A stretch of 64,000 bases of DNA, from positions 13,764,001 through 13,828,000 of the forward strand of contig OZ059897.1 of assembly GCA_964057225.1 (NCBI GenBank), written 5' to 3'. A model generated the notes under the pieces. The model worked only from the letters and a program-made list of their open reading frames with translations. It did no database searches and had not been told where the DNA came from. Position 1 is the first letter of the stretch; each line of letters begins with the position of its first letter. The stretch is from Auanema rhodensis. Its lineage: Eukaryota; Nematoda; Chromadorea; Rhabditida; Rhabditidae. This document shows positions 1 to 16,264 of this stretch, one piece after another. Both the position numbers and the translations under genes were made by a program.

Positions 1-1244
1 AACCCTTTAGCCTCGTCTTTTTTTCTTTAAGTCCCAATTCTCAAAATATATACACGTGCTAGCATAGTTTAGCCTTGCGTTTTCAATGCAATGATATTCT
101 TGTTCTTTCTTCGTAGCTAGGTTTATATTGATGTTCTTTAGTGCGTGGTCATCTCTGTCAAATTCCGATTAGAGAATGTCGCAGAGTTAGATAAAGAGAG
201 ACATGGAAGGAGAGAAAGGGGTAAGATCGTAATAAGATAGTAAGAATGGGTATGGTAAGAAGGAGAGTACGAGTAGTTTTCTTTCCCATACATCATCAGA
301 CTCAACCGCAAGATTTCGAAGACAACTGATGATCTCCCAGTTGTAGACGTTAAACTTTTCTTTTCAAGTAATTTATAGTGTGCAGCTTGCAGCAATAATT
401 GTCAAGTGTCTCGATCTCGCCGACTTGATTGATTATTAAGATTGGGCTGTCCATCTTGGGAACCGTATATAAATGTTCCTTTGCCAATAAAGGTTTACAA
501 GGTGCCTTAAATGCAAGAGTCTCTTCATATTTTAAGATTTGCTATTTGATTTTAATACCAAATTCTTTTATTACTTTTATTACCTTTTGTTCAAGTTGTC
601 ATTGAAAGGTTATCCAGTATCACTTTAATATAGTAATGTGCGTTTTATTTCCAACATTATCAAGCTCACGCTCTCTTTTTCTTCTTTCTTTCTCTGCTCT
701 ATTAATTTCCTTAGTATTGAATTTTAATCTCTAAGCACTAATTTAACTCTTGGCTGTCGCAACAGTTGATTGCTGAGACCAATGCAAAAATCGTGATCAA
801 GTCGATCAACTGCTTGAACAACCAGCTTTAGAATGTCAAACATTTCCTATCCTTTGCGAACTACCATTGCCTAATCAGATTGGTCTTTTCTAATCTGTTT
901 GTCTTTGGTATAAAGGTAGTCGAAGCTTTGTAGGTAATAGCTGTTTTCAGTGCCCCTTAACATCCATTTGTTGCAACTCTCATCCTCCCTAATACATGAA
1001 TTGTCATTATTAGGCTAGCAAGTTTTCTTTTACTCTCCAACAACCCACACTCTTTTCTGACCGGATTTGATTTCTTTCTTTAAATCATGAAAAATGTCGT
1101 CATTTCTTTGTTATCAATACAACTCACGTTGCCGATGTTTGAAGGCTATATTTTTTTAGAATTTGATTTTTTGATCATTTGCTAAAAATACTTATGATAA
1201 AAGGTTTTTCTTTAGGTAGTTTCTATTTCTTATCAAGCAATATC
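1..1244. other. upstream intergenic region of the cystathionine gamma-lyase gene
   Basis: No coding exon could be supported here. The stretch is AT-rich with pyrimidine-rich runs on the plus strand (around 665-700). Just before the CTH start codon a TTTCTTTAG acceptor-like sequence (about 1207-1215) precedes the ATG by roughly 30 bases, so the transcript is probably trans-spliced or has a 5' UTR intron. Confidence 0.5.
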
Positions 1245-2863
<1,619 letters not shown>

Positions 2864-5800
2864 ATTTTGGATAAAACAACTTTCTCATTGTTTTGTAGTC
2901 GACTTCAATCCGGTGAAGTCTTGTGAATGGCCATATTTTCATGGCTTAATATTACTATAAATATATAAATACAAATATATGAATGTTCGTTTTCTGGACA
3001 ACAATTGTCTTTCTATGAAAAGATGTTATCTATGTTACTTTGTTTTTTCATTTTGAAACTCACGTATGTAGAACATATGAACTATAAATTTTTTTTTAAG
3101 AACTTAATTTATGATGTTCACAGTATATTGCATTCATTTAGGGAATAATTCTGATAAACATTAATAAAAATAGATGGATTTGAAATTACTACAAGAATGA
3201 TTTCAAATATTACCGGTTTATATTATCTCGATTTGGAAAACAAACATAACATTGGCCATTTTTTTCAGTTTGTCTTCAGTATAATCTAAATATGTAACAC
3301 AACCGGTATTCAGAGTTTCCGCATGGAAAATTGTTTTTTTCGGAAATTTACGACTGAGCAATAATTTGAAAATTTTCGCTATACGTGAGATAGCTTATTA
3401 TTAATTTCTTTTCGAAGTTTTAAAAAGAATAAGTTAAAAAAATACAGGGATCAATAAACACCATTCTTACACATGTCCGGAAATTGTTTCACATTACTAT
3501 GAAATACCAGTTTTTTAAAATCTATTATTAACACTTAAGCTGTCTAGTATCATTCAATTTTCTCTAATTTTTTCTTCTGTTTTCCTATAAGACGAGACAC
3601 TAGCTAGAATTTGCCACGTGTTTTAAAGTTCTCCCATAGTCTGTCAACGAATAAGAAATTCTTGTACAGATATTTGATCTTCAGTAGAGTAATGGTTCTA
3701 ATTTTCATTACATTATGAAATAGTTGGAATATTAGAAGTTGTGTCATTTCTTTCTAATAAATATACTTTAAAATATAAAGATTCAAATGAACTTTACAAT
3801 TCATTGTGAAAAAGACATGTGATGAAGTTATTAGTTTTAAAATAGGAAAATATATGAATATATGACCAACTGAAAAGAAAGAAAATCTTTGTATAATCAT
3901 CACTATCTCTGTTATTTCCGGAACAGTTTATAAATATGTTACAAGCGGAAGTTCAAGTCTGTTTGATCTTTTCAATAGGTTTATATATCAAATTTAATAG
4001 TTACATACTTTATTATATCACCATAAATATTGATAAGATGAATATTTATAGATATGTTTCTAATGCTTTACCATATATATGTAGTTAGGAAGGGCTCAAA
4101 ATCATACAAACGAATGAACTTAATATTATTAAAATTAAAATTTTGTTTTTAAACGAATAGTAAAAAATAGCAATTCAAAACAAACAAACTATAGCGGGTA
4201 GTTGACTTGTTTACTTTAGCTTTTTTATAAGTTTTTAGTATCATATATTCTACCTTATTTTGTGTAAACAACAATTGAAACTTGTAAATCAAAAAACTTC
4301 ACTGTATATTTGCTTGAAAAGGAAAAACTTTTTACACGTAAAGCTCACGCGATTTTCACAAAAAATTATTTATACAGGCTCTGTTTGTACAAACGTTTCA
4401 GAAGTTTTGCGGACTGAAATTATTTCGTATTGACTATTGAACAAACCAAATGAATGACTTCATTTCATCGAAAAAAAAAGAGATGAAAATACATTTCTTT
4501 CTGTAGAAATAGTAGCTTTGACAGTATGTGTGTTAAAATATTTCGCAGCACATTTTAAATTTAAACTGTTGTTTCAATTCAAGTTTAAAATTGATATAAT
4601 ATAAAATAATTTTTAAATTAATTCTATTTCTTCGAAAAAACATAAATAGCTGTATTCTTATTTATAGACAATTAAAATAACCTTGATCATTACCAGTTCT
4701 TTTTCTCGAACAATTTTTATTATTTAATTTAGATTTGTTAAGGAAAACATTGAAATGAATTATGGTCTAATCTCAATATTCTTGATTAATTTCAATTTTT
4801 TATTCGATTTTGGCTTAATCTCTTGTTAAAATGAAGACAAGCTATACTGAAGGATAGCGGGTGGGGGGGGGGATCAATTATATAAATTTCAACAAAAAAA
4901 TAGATTAACAAACATTAATGTCAGTTGAAGTCCGATGATGATTGTTTCTAGTTTGGTGTCGCAAATGAATTGTAAAACATATAAACTATAAACTTTATAT
5001 TGACTAACTTTTAAAAATGTTAAGAACAATATAAATTAGCATTTGAAATATTTTATATTAAATAAATAAAAAAAATATATTTTAATCATAATCTTTGTCA
5101 TAATATTAAATATCTTAATATTTAATTATATTCAAAATTCAGTCATGAAATTGCTTTATATTGCAAAAAAACTCTAGCTACATCTCTTCCATAACCTAGT
5201 ATCCCTCTCTCTTTTCTATAGATTCACAAAGAGGTTTAGCCATTATTTAGCATAGCTTAAGCTTTGTCAATACCCTAAATATGCTTAATTATGCATTTTG
5301 GAACGTTTTTAACATTTCTAATTTATTTTCTTCTTTTATCTCGATTATGAACCTATATTTGAAGAGGGTATGATGGATGGAAAAGAGGCATTTATCTATC
5401 TACTGCTGTGAGTTTCTTTGCAACTTTTCCTTATTTGAACAGCTCTCGAATAATCTTCTTTTCGTTTTTCAACATTTTCTGTCTATCTTGTTATATTTCT
5501 TTCTCATATTTGCTATTTTTTTATCTAAATTTCCTTTTTTTATTTCTTAATTTAAAATTTAGATATGGTATTGTCCTTTATGATTTTATGATTTCAAATT
5601 AAATATACCAAAATTATTATATTTCAATTATCGTGTTAAGAAAAAAAAAACATATATAGATGACAAATTAATAAAGCTTCTTCATATTGTCTATTCTAAT
5701 TTATATTTTTTTATTTTTATTGAGCTAAACGGCTATCTGTTCCTTTATTGGCAATAAGTTGTTCATTTTAGAATATTGTCCGCGAACGTGTTAAATCTTT

Positions 5801-8800
5801 TTTTCATTTCCAACTATTTCAAACACATGCTGATTCAGGTTTCTCGCTAGAAACATTTCGATAATTCGAGTTGATGAAGTAGAAAAAAGTCAACACGAAG
5901 TTATATACTATGCAGATACATATTTCCTTTATTAGAATTGGTATTTCCGGCTAATTTTTCACATTCCTTTCGATTAGTATAGCTTTCTATGTATGTATTA
6001 AGCTATACATTATACTGAATATTAACATGTTCATCGAAAGGTTAGTAATAACCTTTCAAATAGAAAAAAAGACCTATCTTCGTTATACAAAAAATATTAA
6101 TAATTTTTTAGATAACAAAAATTTAAAAAATATATCCTTTTATTTATTTGTGATTCGAAAATATCTGAAAATTAAACTTGATTAAAGTTTCAACTGGCAA
6201 TATTTTTGAAACTTGATACTGTTAATATGAAAATTTCTTTAGATTTCTATCATTTTTTAAAAATCAACTCTTATATATACTTTGAGATGGTTGGAATTGG
6301 AAAAAAAAATTTTGAAAGGATAATCCATAGAGCCGGCCAATGATAATCCACGTAATCCACGTGGATGAAACCCTTAATACTGTTTCATTTCCGACTTTTC
6401 TTTCTCTCTGTACGGTTGTTGAAATTGTTAGAATTTAGATTTTTAACCTATGCTGATGTGTATATTGAATTATATACAAAAAATTGAATTAGGTCTTCAT
6501 TCAAAAAAAATTGAACAAAAGACTATAAAGATGGTATGTTATTCTCTAGAATTGGAAATAATGAAAGCCAAAGATTAGCTCGAGTTCTAGATGTATATGT
6601 ACATACATACATACATTCATATATTTGATTTTTTCGAGTAAAACGGTATAGTTTGGATGAGTGTAACTGAATGATATCCTTCAAGAATATATTTGTATTT
6701 GTACAATTACGGTAAGATAATATGAAAATATTTTTTTTGACGTTAATATAAAATTCCAATTTCTGAAAAGTTTTTCTATATCTCTTTAACTTTTCTTTAA
6801 AAATAATCGTATAATTTTTGTTAATATTTTGTGCATTAGAAAATCCAATTAGTGGAAAAATAAATTAAAAATTAATCTATGACACTTAGTATCATCCACA
6901 AGTTTCTAATCTATTTCATCGATTTATTGTAAGAATTCTACATTTTATTTCAAATATTGCAAAGCTCAGAATAGAATGAAACCAAATTAGATGCAAATAT
7001 AAATGAAAAGATCATTAGATTTGAAAGAGCGAAGAAAAAAAGTTCTGGGAGACTGTTTGGAAGCTTGAGAAGGTTGTCATATAAGCTGTTGTTCTGGGCA
7101 CAGCTTTATGATTTCCAAAATTAAAATGAATAATAGAGCTTAGTCTTTGTTGTATAACTTTCATAAGATAAGATATAATTTTGTGTTTTGTTTCTCTTAT
7201 TTTAATATTTATTTCTGAATTTTCCATTGAAATAAATTAGAATTAATCAAATTCCTTTTTCATACCAATATGGATATTCAAGATATATGAAGTGAAAAAC
7301 GGAAATTCAAAAACGAATGAAAGAGCAAACTAAAAACATTTTGAAGTGAAAACCGGCTTACTATGCTGCTCTACGATAAAAGTTCGAAAAGTATGCGAAA
7401 AGAAAGAAAGAATAAAAGCAAATTTTGACCTGGTGTACAAAGCCATACTTCTTTTTAAATATATTATATAAACGTTTAACAAGATATAAAAATATATATA
7501 ATATTGAATAAATAATAAGATAATTATAAAGATTTATATATAGATATATATATATAAGTACTGATTAATAAGAATTATTCGAATTATATTGATAAAACCT
7601 TGTTGTGATAAATCTGCTGCTAAAAAAATGGAAAAATTGCTTTGTTTCGTCATTTTTAAAGATTTTAGAGAGCTTTGAATTAAGCTTCTTTCTATTTCGG
7701 CTTCTTATCTTTTACCGAATTCAAAAGAATTCATGAGAAATTTTTTTTTTTTTGACTTCCACGTAAACTTGAATACATACAACTTTTTTTTCGGTTATAC
7801 TATGTAAATTACATAGAAAACCGTTTTCGTTGACATGTTCAATCAATTTTTTTGTTTTAACAGCATAGTATATCTGAAATGAAAGATTTTCTTTTCCCCT
7901 CTCCATCTCTCTGCCATCACACCCTTTGAACCTCTTGTGTCGCAGTATTTGTGTTGCCAATGTCGCTGAAACTTCTTCACGTCCAGCTTCATCTGACATT
8001 CACAAAACGAGGCAGTAGTCATCGTCTTCAGCTGGTTAGAAAGAGAGCATATGAGAGAAAATGAGAATTTCATATGTCATCCTGACAATGCAAGCGATAT
8101 GAATTCAATTTGTTGCTGACACCTCAATCATTGAAATATCTCGATTTTAGGGAATCCATTCAGTTATGTCAACCCATTTTTTTGTTTTTTTTTGTGTTTT
8201 CTCGAACCCTGTTACAGCATCATTTGCCCCAAGGACTTCTCGTTTTCTGCTGCTGTTGCAAGTAGAGAAACCATAGCAAGAGCTAGAGAGCAGGCTTATA
8301 AGACAGATATATTGATAGAGGAATAGGGAAAAGATGGCGAGTGAGAGGAAAAGAAAGTGGTCGAGAGAGAAAAGGGGAAGCATAGCCGGACGAAGAGGAG
8401 GAGAACAGCGCGGCATGAGCCTCAATGTTTATGTGTCCATGGGAGGATAGAAGCACGGACGATAAAAGAAGAGAATTTCGTGGGAAATAGCTCAACCAAG
8501 CTGAGAAGGACCTCACTCGCCGTCCACAACCCCGGACATAGACATTTTCTAACACTGACGCCCTCAACCGCGTTTTGCTCCTATTTGCTGCTGAAAAAAT
8601 CCCTCTTTTAAAAAAATTAGAAACAAAACTTTCAATGTCTCCATTTCATTTGCTTCTTGTGCATCTGATTACGTATAAAACTACTGAAAGAGCGATGTAT
8701 GAATACATAATATACTATGTATACAATCTCAATAAGAATAGATCAACAATACTTATCGAGTTTCACGCTGATTTTCACCTATTGAACTACCTTCGCATTT

Positions 8801-10755
8801 TTTTCCTTCTCACTCATTTTTCATTACACTTTTTAACCTCTTTTTCATATATAGTCTATTCTACATCTTCTTCACTTGCTCATCCCTTCTATCCTCTTAT
8901 TCCCCGTTTTTGAAGATTTCTCTTGATTCATCTATTTTTTTTTGAAGAACGTGAAAGAGATCCACACACAAAAAAAGATACAGTTTTGACGAGACAAAGT
9001 GTCGTTTTTATTTGGTTGTCTTCATTTTTTTCATCAATTTTCAGGCAATTCCTCAGCACCGCACATGCCCACAAGCTTTTCTTCTTCCTTCCGCCTTTTT
9101 CCTCCCTCTTCCCTTTCCTTTTCATCTCTCTTCCATTATCCATTCATTTATTTTGTTCATATTACTCAATTAACTGTCTATGTAAGCTGTTAACTAATCC
9201 TGCTTTTGACCATTTTTGGCAACTTTTGTTGAAGCTCACCAATTCAGCTCATCTTCTGAGCAGACATCATTGAAAATACATTTCGTATTCCACATGTAAT
9301 TCTTATGTTGCTACTAATGCCGTTAAAATTCTAATTATTTTGCGTCTTGACAATTTCTTGTTTGAAAAGTTGTGAGTTTTCATTAGCTTTCTTCTAGAAC
9401 TTTAATTAAGCAACACAATCTAAATAAAATAAACTTATAAAATCACATATTTCATTTAAAGTTGGTATGAAAATGAATTCAAATTTTCTTCAAATTCTTA
9501 TGATCAAAAAGTTATCTTAACTATATCAAACATTTTTTTTATAAATATAATATATACACACATGTATATATACATACATATCTCTCTATCTATTACTATT
9601 TGTATGCTGCAGCAGGTTTCACTGCTCAAACTTTATGATGTTTGGCTTTCTACTCAGTTGGCGTCTTTTTTTTTCTTTGTAGAATTCATACGTTACGTGT
9701 TTGATACTATTCGTTATTAGCATATGATCTCAGCTTCATGTCTTCTCACTTCCAGATTACGTTTATCATACTAAGTCATCGTTTTTTTTTCCAAATTTTA
9801 ACGTTTTACATTCCTTTAAACGTTTCGTCAGAATAATTTCTTTAACATTTGATATTTAGGAATACATATTTGTATTCTAACGATTAAAGGTTATTTTTAC
9901 AAAAAATTGATATTCAACCCTTCATGTCGTCTTACATTCGATAAAATATGTTAGTTGATTCACCGAAAAACGCTTTCACGTGGTATTCTAATTTCAATTA
10001 TTTAACAAAATATATAAACGTATACATCTTTATTATAAATAATATTATATAAAATTTTGTTATTATTTTCATTAAATAATATATGATATAATTCGTCAAC
10101 TTTATTATTTTTCAACTAATATGCATGAATTAGCATATATAATGTTTTCTTTTTAATATCGAACATTAAATATTACAATTCGATAAGCAATAATCATATT
10201 ATTAGAAAAATTTATGATTTTTTTTTTCAATTCTTAATATTTGAATAGTTAAAAAGATATTTTCTTCTAATTTTCCATTTTATTACATAATATTAAGCAT
10301 TATATTCATAACTTAAATTTTTTCATACATAATTACAATGTGGTTATCATAACTATAACTATTATTATTCTTTACTATTCATAACTTTATCAGACTCTCA
10401 TATTATAATTATATAAACTATCTTCTTCAGACGTTTATTTCGAAATTCTAGTCAATACATTTCAATTCCTCAGGAATAGGAGATATATAGAAAAATTATG
10501 AATGCTAAGTAAGAAATTTCTGAATAAATAAAAATTAAAAAGTGTTTCATATCTATTTTTTTATTTAATAACTAACAAACCCGATTATATCATTATATAA
10601 ACCGCATTTTTCCTTAAACAGTTTGCATGTGCAAAACCGGTTGATTTCACTGCCATTAACCACTTCAATCATCCTCTCCCTCCGTTTTTCTCTCTATTCT
10701 TTCATTCTCTATCAGTTTAGTTAGCTTTCTTTCATTAAACTACCTCATACTCTTT
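2864..10755. other. AT-rich intergenic DNA, no supported gene
   Basis: Nearly 8 kb with no convincing exon. It contains homopolymer runs, short AT repeats and one G-rich tract (GGG-T then ten G, about 4859-4872). A 9-bp perfect hairpin (arms GAAAGGTTA/TAACCTTTC) lies at 6036-6057. From about 7.88 kb to 8.57 kb the sequence becomes more complex and GC-richer on both strands. Short frames there (for example a minus-strand ATG frame near 8.0 kb after a CTTTCTAACCAG acceptor) look somewhat protein-like but run into purine-rich repeats, so none is called. Confidence 0.5.
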
Positions 10756-10759
10756 TACC

Positions 10760-10805
10760 CCTTTCTCTCTCTCTCTCTTTCTCTCACTCTCTGTCTCCCT
10801 CTCTC

Positions 10806-10869
<64 letters not shown>

Positions 10870-10899
10870 TTCTTTCTCTCTCTCTCTTTCTTTCTCTTC
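10760..10899. repeat. (CT)n microsatellite
   Basis: About 140 bases of almost pure CT dinucleotides with occasional TTT and CCC interruptions. It is the first of several long CT tracts on the plus strand in the desert upstream of the nuclear receptor. Confidence 0.9.
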
Positions 10900-11411
10900 T
10901 ACTACTTTTAAATATATTCCAATCTCGTTAACGTTTTTCCATTTTCATTCATCAACCATATTCTAAGTAATTTTCTGAATATTCCATATTCATATTTATC
11001 ATCATCCTAATATTATTAACTATTAATATAATATTTATATTTTTATTATATCTACATACATATTCATATACATAAGTCTGTTCTTCTCTATTTATTTTCT
11101 TATTAACCAAATTATAATTTTTAGAATTGTTTTCTAAACTTGTATTCTTTCTCGTATTTTTCTTGCTTAACTCAATCATATCATATGATTGCTATTTCTC
11201 TAATTAACTTGAGTCCTCATAGCTTTGATTACTTGTCTAATTGAACGGATTAATATGATTCAATATGTTTCTCTTTTTACATTTTTCGCATTCTATTACT
11301 GCCATCATTGAATACTTTAATATTCAGTCTATTGAAGTTTATGATTATAATAATCCTTTTTGCTGCTTTTTCTAGTTAGTTATGATATGTGATATAACCT
11401 TTTCCCATATA

Positions 11412-11517
<106 letters not shown>

Positions 11518-11893
11518 GTTCTTCTTTCATATACTTAACACAAAATGTTGATAAGTACCTTAACAAACCTGTTCCAACTTTTAAAAGAAAAAGATCAGAC
11601 GAAACCGAGAGAATAAAAAAGAGATAGGAGATCAAAATGTAATTAAAGCATAGTTAACTTCATAAATTCTAAAAAACTACTTCACAAAATTTTAATCTTT
11701 GAAGTTGTTCTGTTAATAATCTGAAAAACGATTCTTTACATTTATTACATTTAGTCACCTTTTTGAACATAAAAGCTTACCTTATGAAATTCCCATAGAT
11801 AAAAAGCTTCGTGACGTCGTAACTAAATAAGATGATCTCGTTTACTTTAATAAGCTTCTTCATCCGTTACTTGAATGAAACGTATTCATCTAT

Positions 11894-12019
11894 TCATTTG
11901 TCTTCAACTGAATTTCTGAGGACGATCCAATGCAAATTAGCGTCCAATTGGCATTCGGGTTGAGGTCTATTTACGGTTTCATCGTCACGCAAACACATGA
12001 CGTTCGCAACCTCTGACAT
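11894..12019 (-). CDS. candidate 41-codon small ORF
   Basis: An ATG lies three bases after a T-rich acceptor-like stretch (TTTTTTTTAAAG on the minus strand) and opens 41 codons with balanced, non-repetitive composition, beginning MSEVANVMCLRDDETVN and ending LRNSVEDK. The surroundings are AT-rich repeats, so this complexity stands out. No domain is recognised. It could be a trans-spliced micro-gene, an exon of an unrecognised minus-strand gene, or a non-coding conserved element that happens to be open. Weak support. Confidence 0.22.
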   Translation of the reverse strand: MSEVANVMCLRDDETVNRPQPECQLDANLHWIVLRNSVEDK

Positions 12020-12756
12020 TGCCTTTAAAAAAAATTGAAAAATTTTTATAAGAAACAATATATAGAAGCAAAATAATGGTGAGAAAATGGATAGACAAAA
12101 AAAAACTAAATAGAAACTAAAACAACTGATTCTACAGTTCAAGTTTGACAGATAGCGCCTGTTTCAATCAATTCCCTCCACATTTCTGCTATATATATTT
12201 ATAACTTTATAGCTATAACAGATAACTAACTTTTCAAAGTTTAATATAACATTTAAGTTTCCTCTTTTTATCTTATTTTTCCTATTCATATTGTAATTAT
12301 AATTATAATGACTCTCTTCTATAACTCAATAGTTTATTGGCATTATAATACAAGAAAATATGAAAATAAAAAGGTTATGATCTAAAATGATAAATGTTTC
12401 TTCATTAATCATCAAAAGAGATATTTTTCATTAATTTTCATTAAGTTTCATTCCATTTTAAAGATAAACTGACTCATCTCCTATGTACAGTTTTATTAAA
12501 AAGTTTTCAAAAAATTTCAGATTTCAACATATGACTTCATTTCATATATACCCATGACATCATAATATGAAGCTTAGTTACAAACCTAATAAAAGCCTTT
12601 ACGTCTTCTCTGTCTCTCTATCCCTCGCTTGGCATTTATAGACGAAAAGCAAGAAATTCGTTTTTATTCACTGTGAGCGTTAGCTACTTAAGTTAGCTGG
12701 ACCTTTTTATTTAACCCTTCTTATTTTATCTCTGCTTCTATCTCTCTAGCCTTATG

Positions 12757-12871
<115 letters not shown>

Positions 12872-14051
12872 TATTTCTCTTATTCATGCTCTCTTTCCCT
12901 CTCTATATCTCTTTTACATATGTATATGTATTATATATAACATTACCTTTCCATTATCTATTTCAGTTTCTCTATAGTTTCTCTTTTTTTTCCTTTCTCC
13001 TTTTTTCATCTTCCTTTACTATATTACTCTATCTATCATTTGTCCATTCTCTCTCTTCGATATGTTGCCATGTGCATCGGTTCAATATGCTTTTAGTCAT
13101 GGCCTTTTTTCGATTACATATTTATGCCCTAGAGACATTAGAAGAGAAAAAAAATAAGAGGAAAGGAAAAAAAAGAAGAAAGAAGACTAGAACTAAGAAA
13201 GGCTTGCCATGTGTGTGTTCACTTCATTGTCAACACAAAGATGGCTAGAAACATGGAAGGCTACTTTTTTTTCTATTCAATAGAAAAAAATGAAACTCTT
13301 CTGCTTATATTTTCTTTAATTCATATTCAGTTATATTCAATTATCTCATAAATTTATTAAATATACATATTATTATAGTATGTATGTATGTATATATGTA
13401 GATTATCGTCTGAAACATGTCCAAATAAGCATAAATGTTTCAAAATTAACAAAATGAAATCACATTTTTTGATCATTCTCTGCATATATTAATGTAAATT
13501 TAAAATAATTATCTAACTATATCACTATTTTTTCTTTTTTTTTCATCAAAATTAAACCAAATCTGTTATCTGTCTTTAGCTTTAGACGGATTATTTGTCA
13601 TCTGAATGTGTCATTCGCATTTACTAGATAAATTAATTTATCTCATGACCATCCCATACATTCAAATAATTTTAATTTTAAAAGAAATTGAAACGTATTC
13701 GCTTTTCTTTTTCATTTTTTTTATTTTATTCTATATTCAACTCATCATAGTACCCCATTACTCAAAAGCATCCTCTGGAAAATGTGTTGATGATGAGTTG
13801 AAGAAAAAAAATGTTGAGAGAATGTGATAAATTTAACTTTTGTTTCCAACACCTTTCTCTCTTTGCCAATCTGTTTGTGTTCTAAAAATTCTCATCATGC
13901 TTAAACTTCAATGCTGATGCTGCTTTTTTGATATTCTGTAGCATGTTTATGACCCCAAAACGAAAAATGCTGCTTTTATATCCTTTTAGAATCTCTTGTT
14001 CCCTACTTCTCAGATATAAAATATGTATCTTTGCATCCTTCTCTTATGCTT

Positions 14052-14104
14052 ACTCTCTCTCTTGCTCTCTCCCTCCCTCTCTCTCTCTCTTTCTCTCTCT
14101 CTCT
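14052..14104. repeat. (CT)n-rich tract
   Basis: About 50 bases of imperfect CT repeat with TTT and CCC interruptions. Confidence 0.85.
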
Positions 14105-14578
14105 TAAATTTCAATTTCTCTCCCTCTTTTCCAATTCTTTTTCCTTTGGAATTCTCTATTACTAGTTTTCAAAATTATGACGTAATAGACTATATTACTT
14201 ATCGAATATACACATAAATATGGCCTAATAAGACATTTTGAGCAAAATCTCGATGAAACATTCAAATGCTTCATCGAAAAAAATTGTTGCGGAGATAGAC
14301 AAGATGTGGCTTTTACCACCTGTTTCAACGTATTCTCTCATCATTCGGCCACCCGAGCTTCTCATGGTACCTGCCATTGTCTGAAGTTTTTGACATCCAC
14401 TCTCATACGAGATTTTGCTTCTAAATCATCTCTTTTCCTCTGAAGCTTCTCCTCCATCTTATATTTGTTTCTCTCAAAAAATAGTGTTTCCTTGTCCCTT
14501 TTCTTTCGTTGCATTGATATTCTTCCTTTCAACTTATGATTTTTTTTTCGTTTAAAAAATAAATTGGAAAATTCAATA

Positions 14579-14600
14579 ATATATATATATATATATATAC
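14579..14600. repeat. short (AT)n microsatellite
   Basis: Eleven or so AT dinucleotides followed by ACATACATATAG. Confidence 0.8.
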
Positions 14601-14649
14601 ATACATATAGATTTATTAGTATGAAAGTTTGCGCAATTTTCTAATATTT

Positions 14650-16060
14650 TCGTGAATATTGATGTTCAGAGAGGATGCACAATGGTATGGTCATTTCATG
14701 TTTCACAGCATGTTGCACAGAGCATTAAGTTGTTTATGCTCGAATGCAATAAACACATACAACTTCGAAGCTTATGAATGTTTCGTTGTCTTCTACCATC
14801 ATCCTTGTTGTCATAGATTTTCCGAATCCTCCTTTCTTCTTCATCCTGTCTCTCTCGTTTCATCTTTCTTTCCCTCACTCTCTATATTCAACATACCTCT
14901 ATGAACCAATTTCCTTTATTCTCGTCATTCAAACTCTCAATTTTTGCGCAACGCATCCGAGCTTGCAAAATATCCGAACCTGGCCATATAGTGTTAGTCA
15001 CTCTTGTTGGCATATTTCCAAATTTTTTAGCAACTTCTAAAAAGTCTGTCAATAGCAACTTCGCTGACATCAACGTCAACGAGAACACATTCAGCACGAC
15101 GCCAATTCGAGATGCATTCCGTAGAAGTAGAGGACAATGCCATTGTGTACACCCGATTGGTAGCCGTTTCGGGTCCTGAAACAGCCCAGTTCCTTCCGAC
15201 ATCCGGAAGCCAGCAGCCTTCTAATTTCTCCATCTCTTTTCCACACATGGCTTCAGTTTTTCTCTGTCTCTATCTCATCTGCTCCGGAAACACAAAGAAG
15301 ACGATTTTCACGATCCGGAAGTCTTTTTTCCCCTTTTCAATCTCAAAATGCAAGTTTTTGTGAGATTTTGTAATTTTTTTCTCGAAGGTTTTTTACTCCA
15401 AATTAATATTTCAGAGTAAAACACCTCATTTTTCAACACACATATAACATTGTGATGGTATACTTCATATCTTTTTTCTTTTTTTCGATACATTTTTCGC
15501 TTATATTCTACTGTCCGTCTTGTGTAAAGCCAATTGTTTTGAAATTTACGCAACCTCTATCTCTTCGAGCTATGGGTTATTTCATCTATAAAATACAAAT
15601 GAAAACTAAACGTAACTTTAGCTTAATATTTTTTTCTTTTTTTTCTTCATTGTCTTTTAGACATTTTCTTTATTTTTCTGTAAATTTTTTTTGTTTCTAA
15701 ACTACTTTCCAACTTTCTCTCTCTATCGAAATTTTCGCATAGTAAATCAAGTTCTATTCCATAAGAAGCAGGAACTTTTCTATCACCACGTGATTTCTCT
15801 AACACGGAAACGTTTCAATGTATTACATATTCCTGCATAACATTAGTTGAGGAATCGAGACTTTTTTCTAAATATGATTGTAGAACATCACTAAATTCAG
15901 ATTCGCTTGAATACTGCTCAGGCAAAGTTTTGCCTTGAGAACTAAGTTGGGGCGTGGGAGTGTAGTGTTCGTTCTGGTCATCCTCATAATGTTTGGCAAT
16001 TTTTATTTATTTGCCTTGCAGAAAATCATGTGGCAACGTGTCGACGGAAAATGAAAAAAA
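14650..16060. other. cluster of complex-sequence islands in the receptor's upstream desert
   Basis: Within AT- and CT-rich DNA, segments at about 14.65-14.82, 14.93-15.25 and 15.88-16.05 kb have mixed composition and are open in several frames on both strands without a clear exon structure. Small inverted repeats occur, e.g. CTTCCG/CGGAAG around 15196-15212 and CTCAGGCAAA/TTTGCCTTGAG at 15917-15939. They look more like cis-regulatory or non-coding conserved elements than coding exons, but I cannot test conservation. Confidence 0.3.
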
Positions 16061-16200
16061 TCGGAGAGAATGGGGAAGAGTAAAGAAAAGGGAAAAGAGA
16101 GAGGAACATCACAGTGATTTAGAGAAAGGGAAGAGCTGAGAAGAGAGAATGAAAGATATGGAAATAGACAGAAAGAGAGAAAAGAGATCAAAATAGAGAG

Positions 16201-16208
<8 letters not shown>

Positions 16209-16256
<48 letters not shown>

Positions 16257-16264
16257 AGAGAGAG
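16209..16264. repeat. (GA)n microsatellite
   Basis: Nearly pure GA repeat at the end of a 200-base purine-rich segment. It has the opposite strand polarity to the neighbouring CT tracts. Confidence 0.9.

Noticed and set aside
14888-15248. Overlapping open frames of 70-105 codons on both strands
   Set aside because: No splice partners, no recognisable motif and several competing frames; more consistent with a GC-richer non-coding island.
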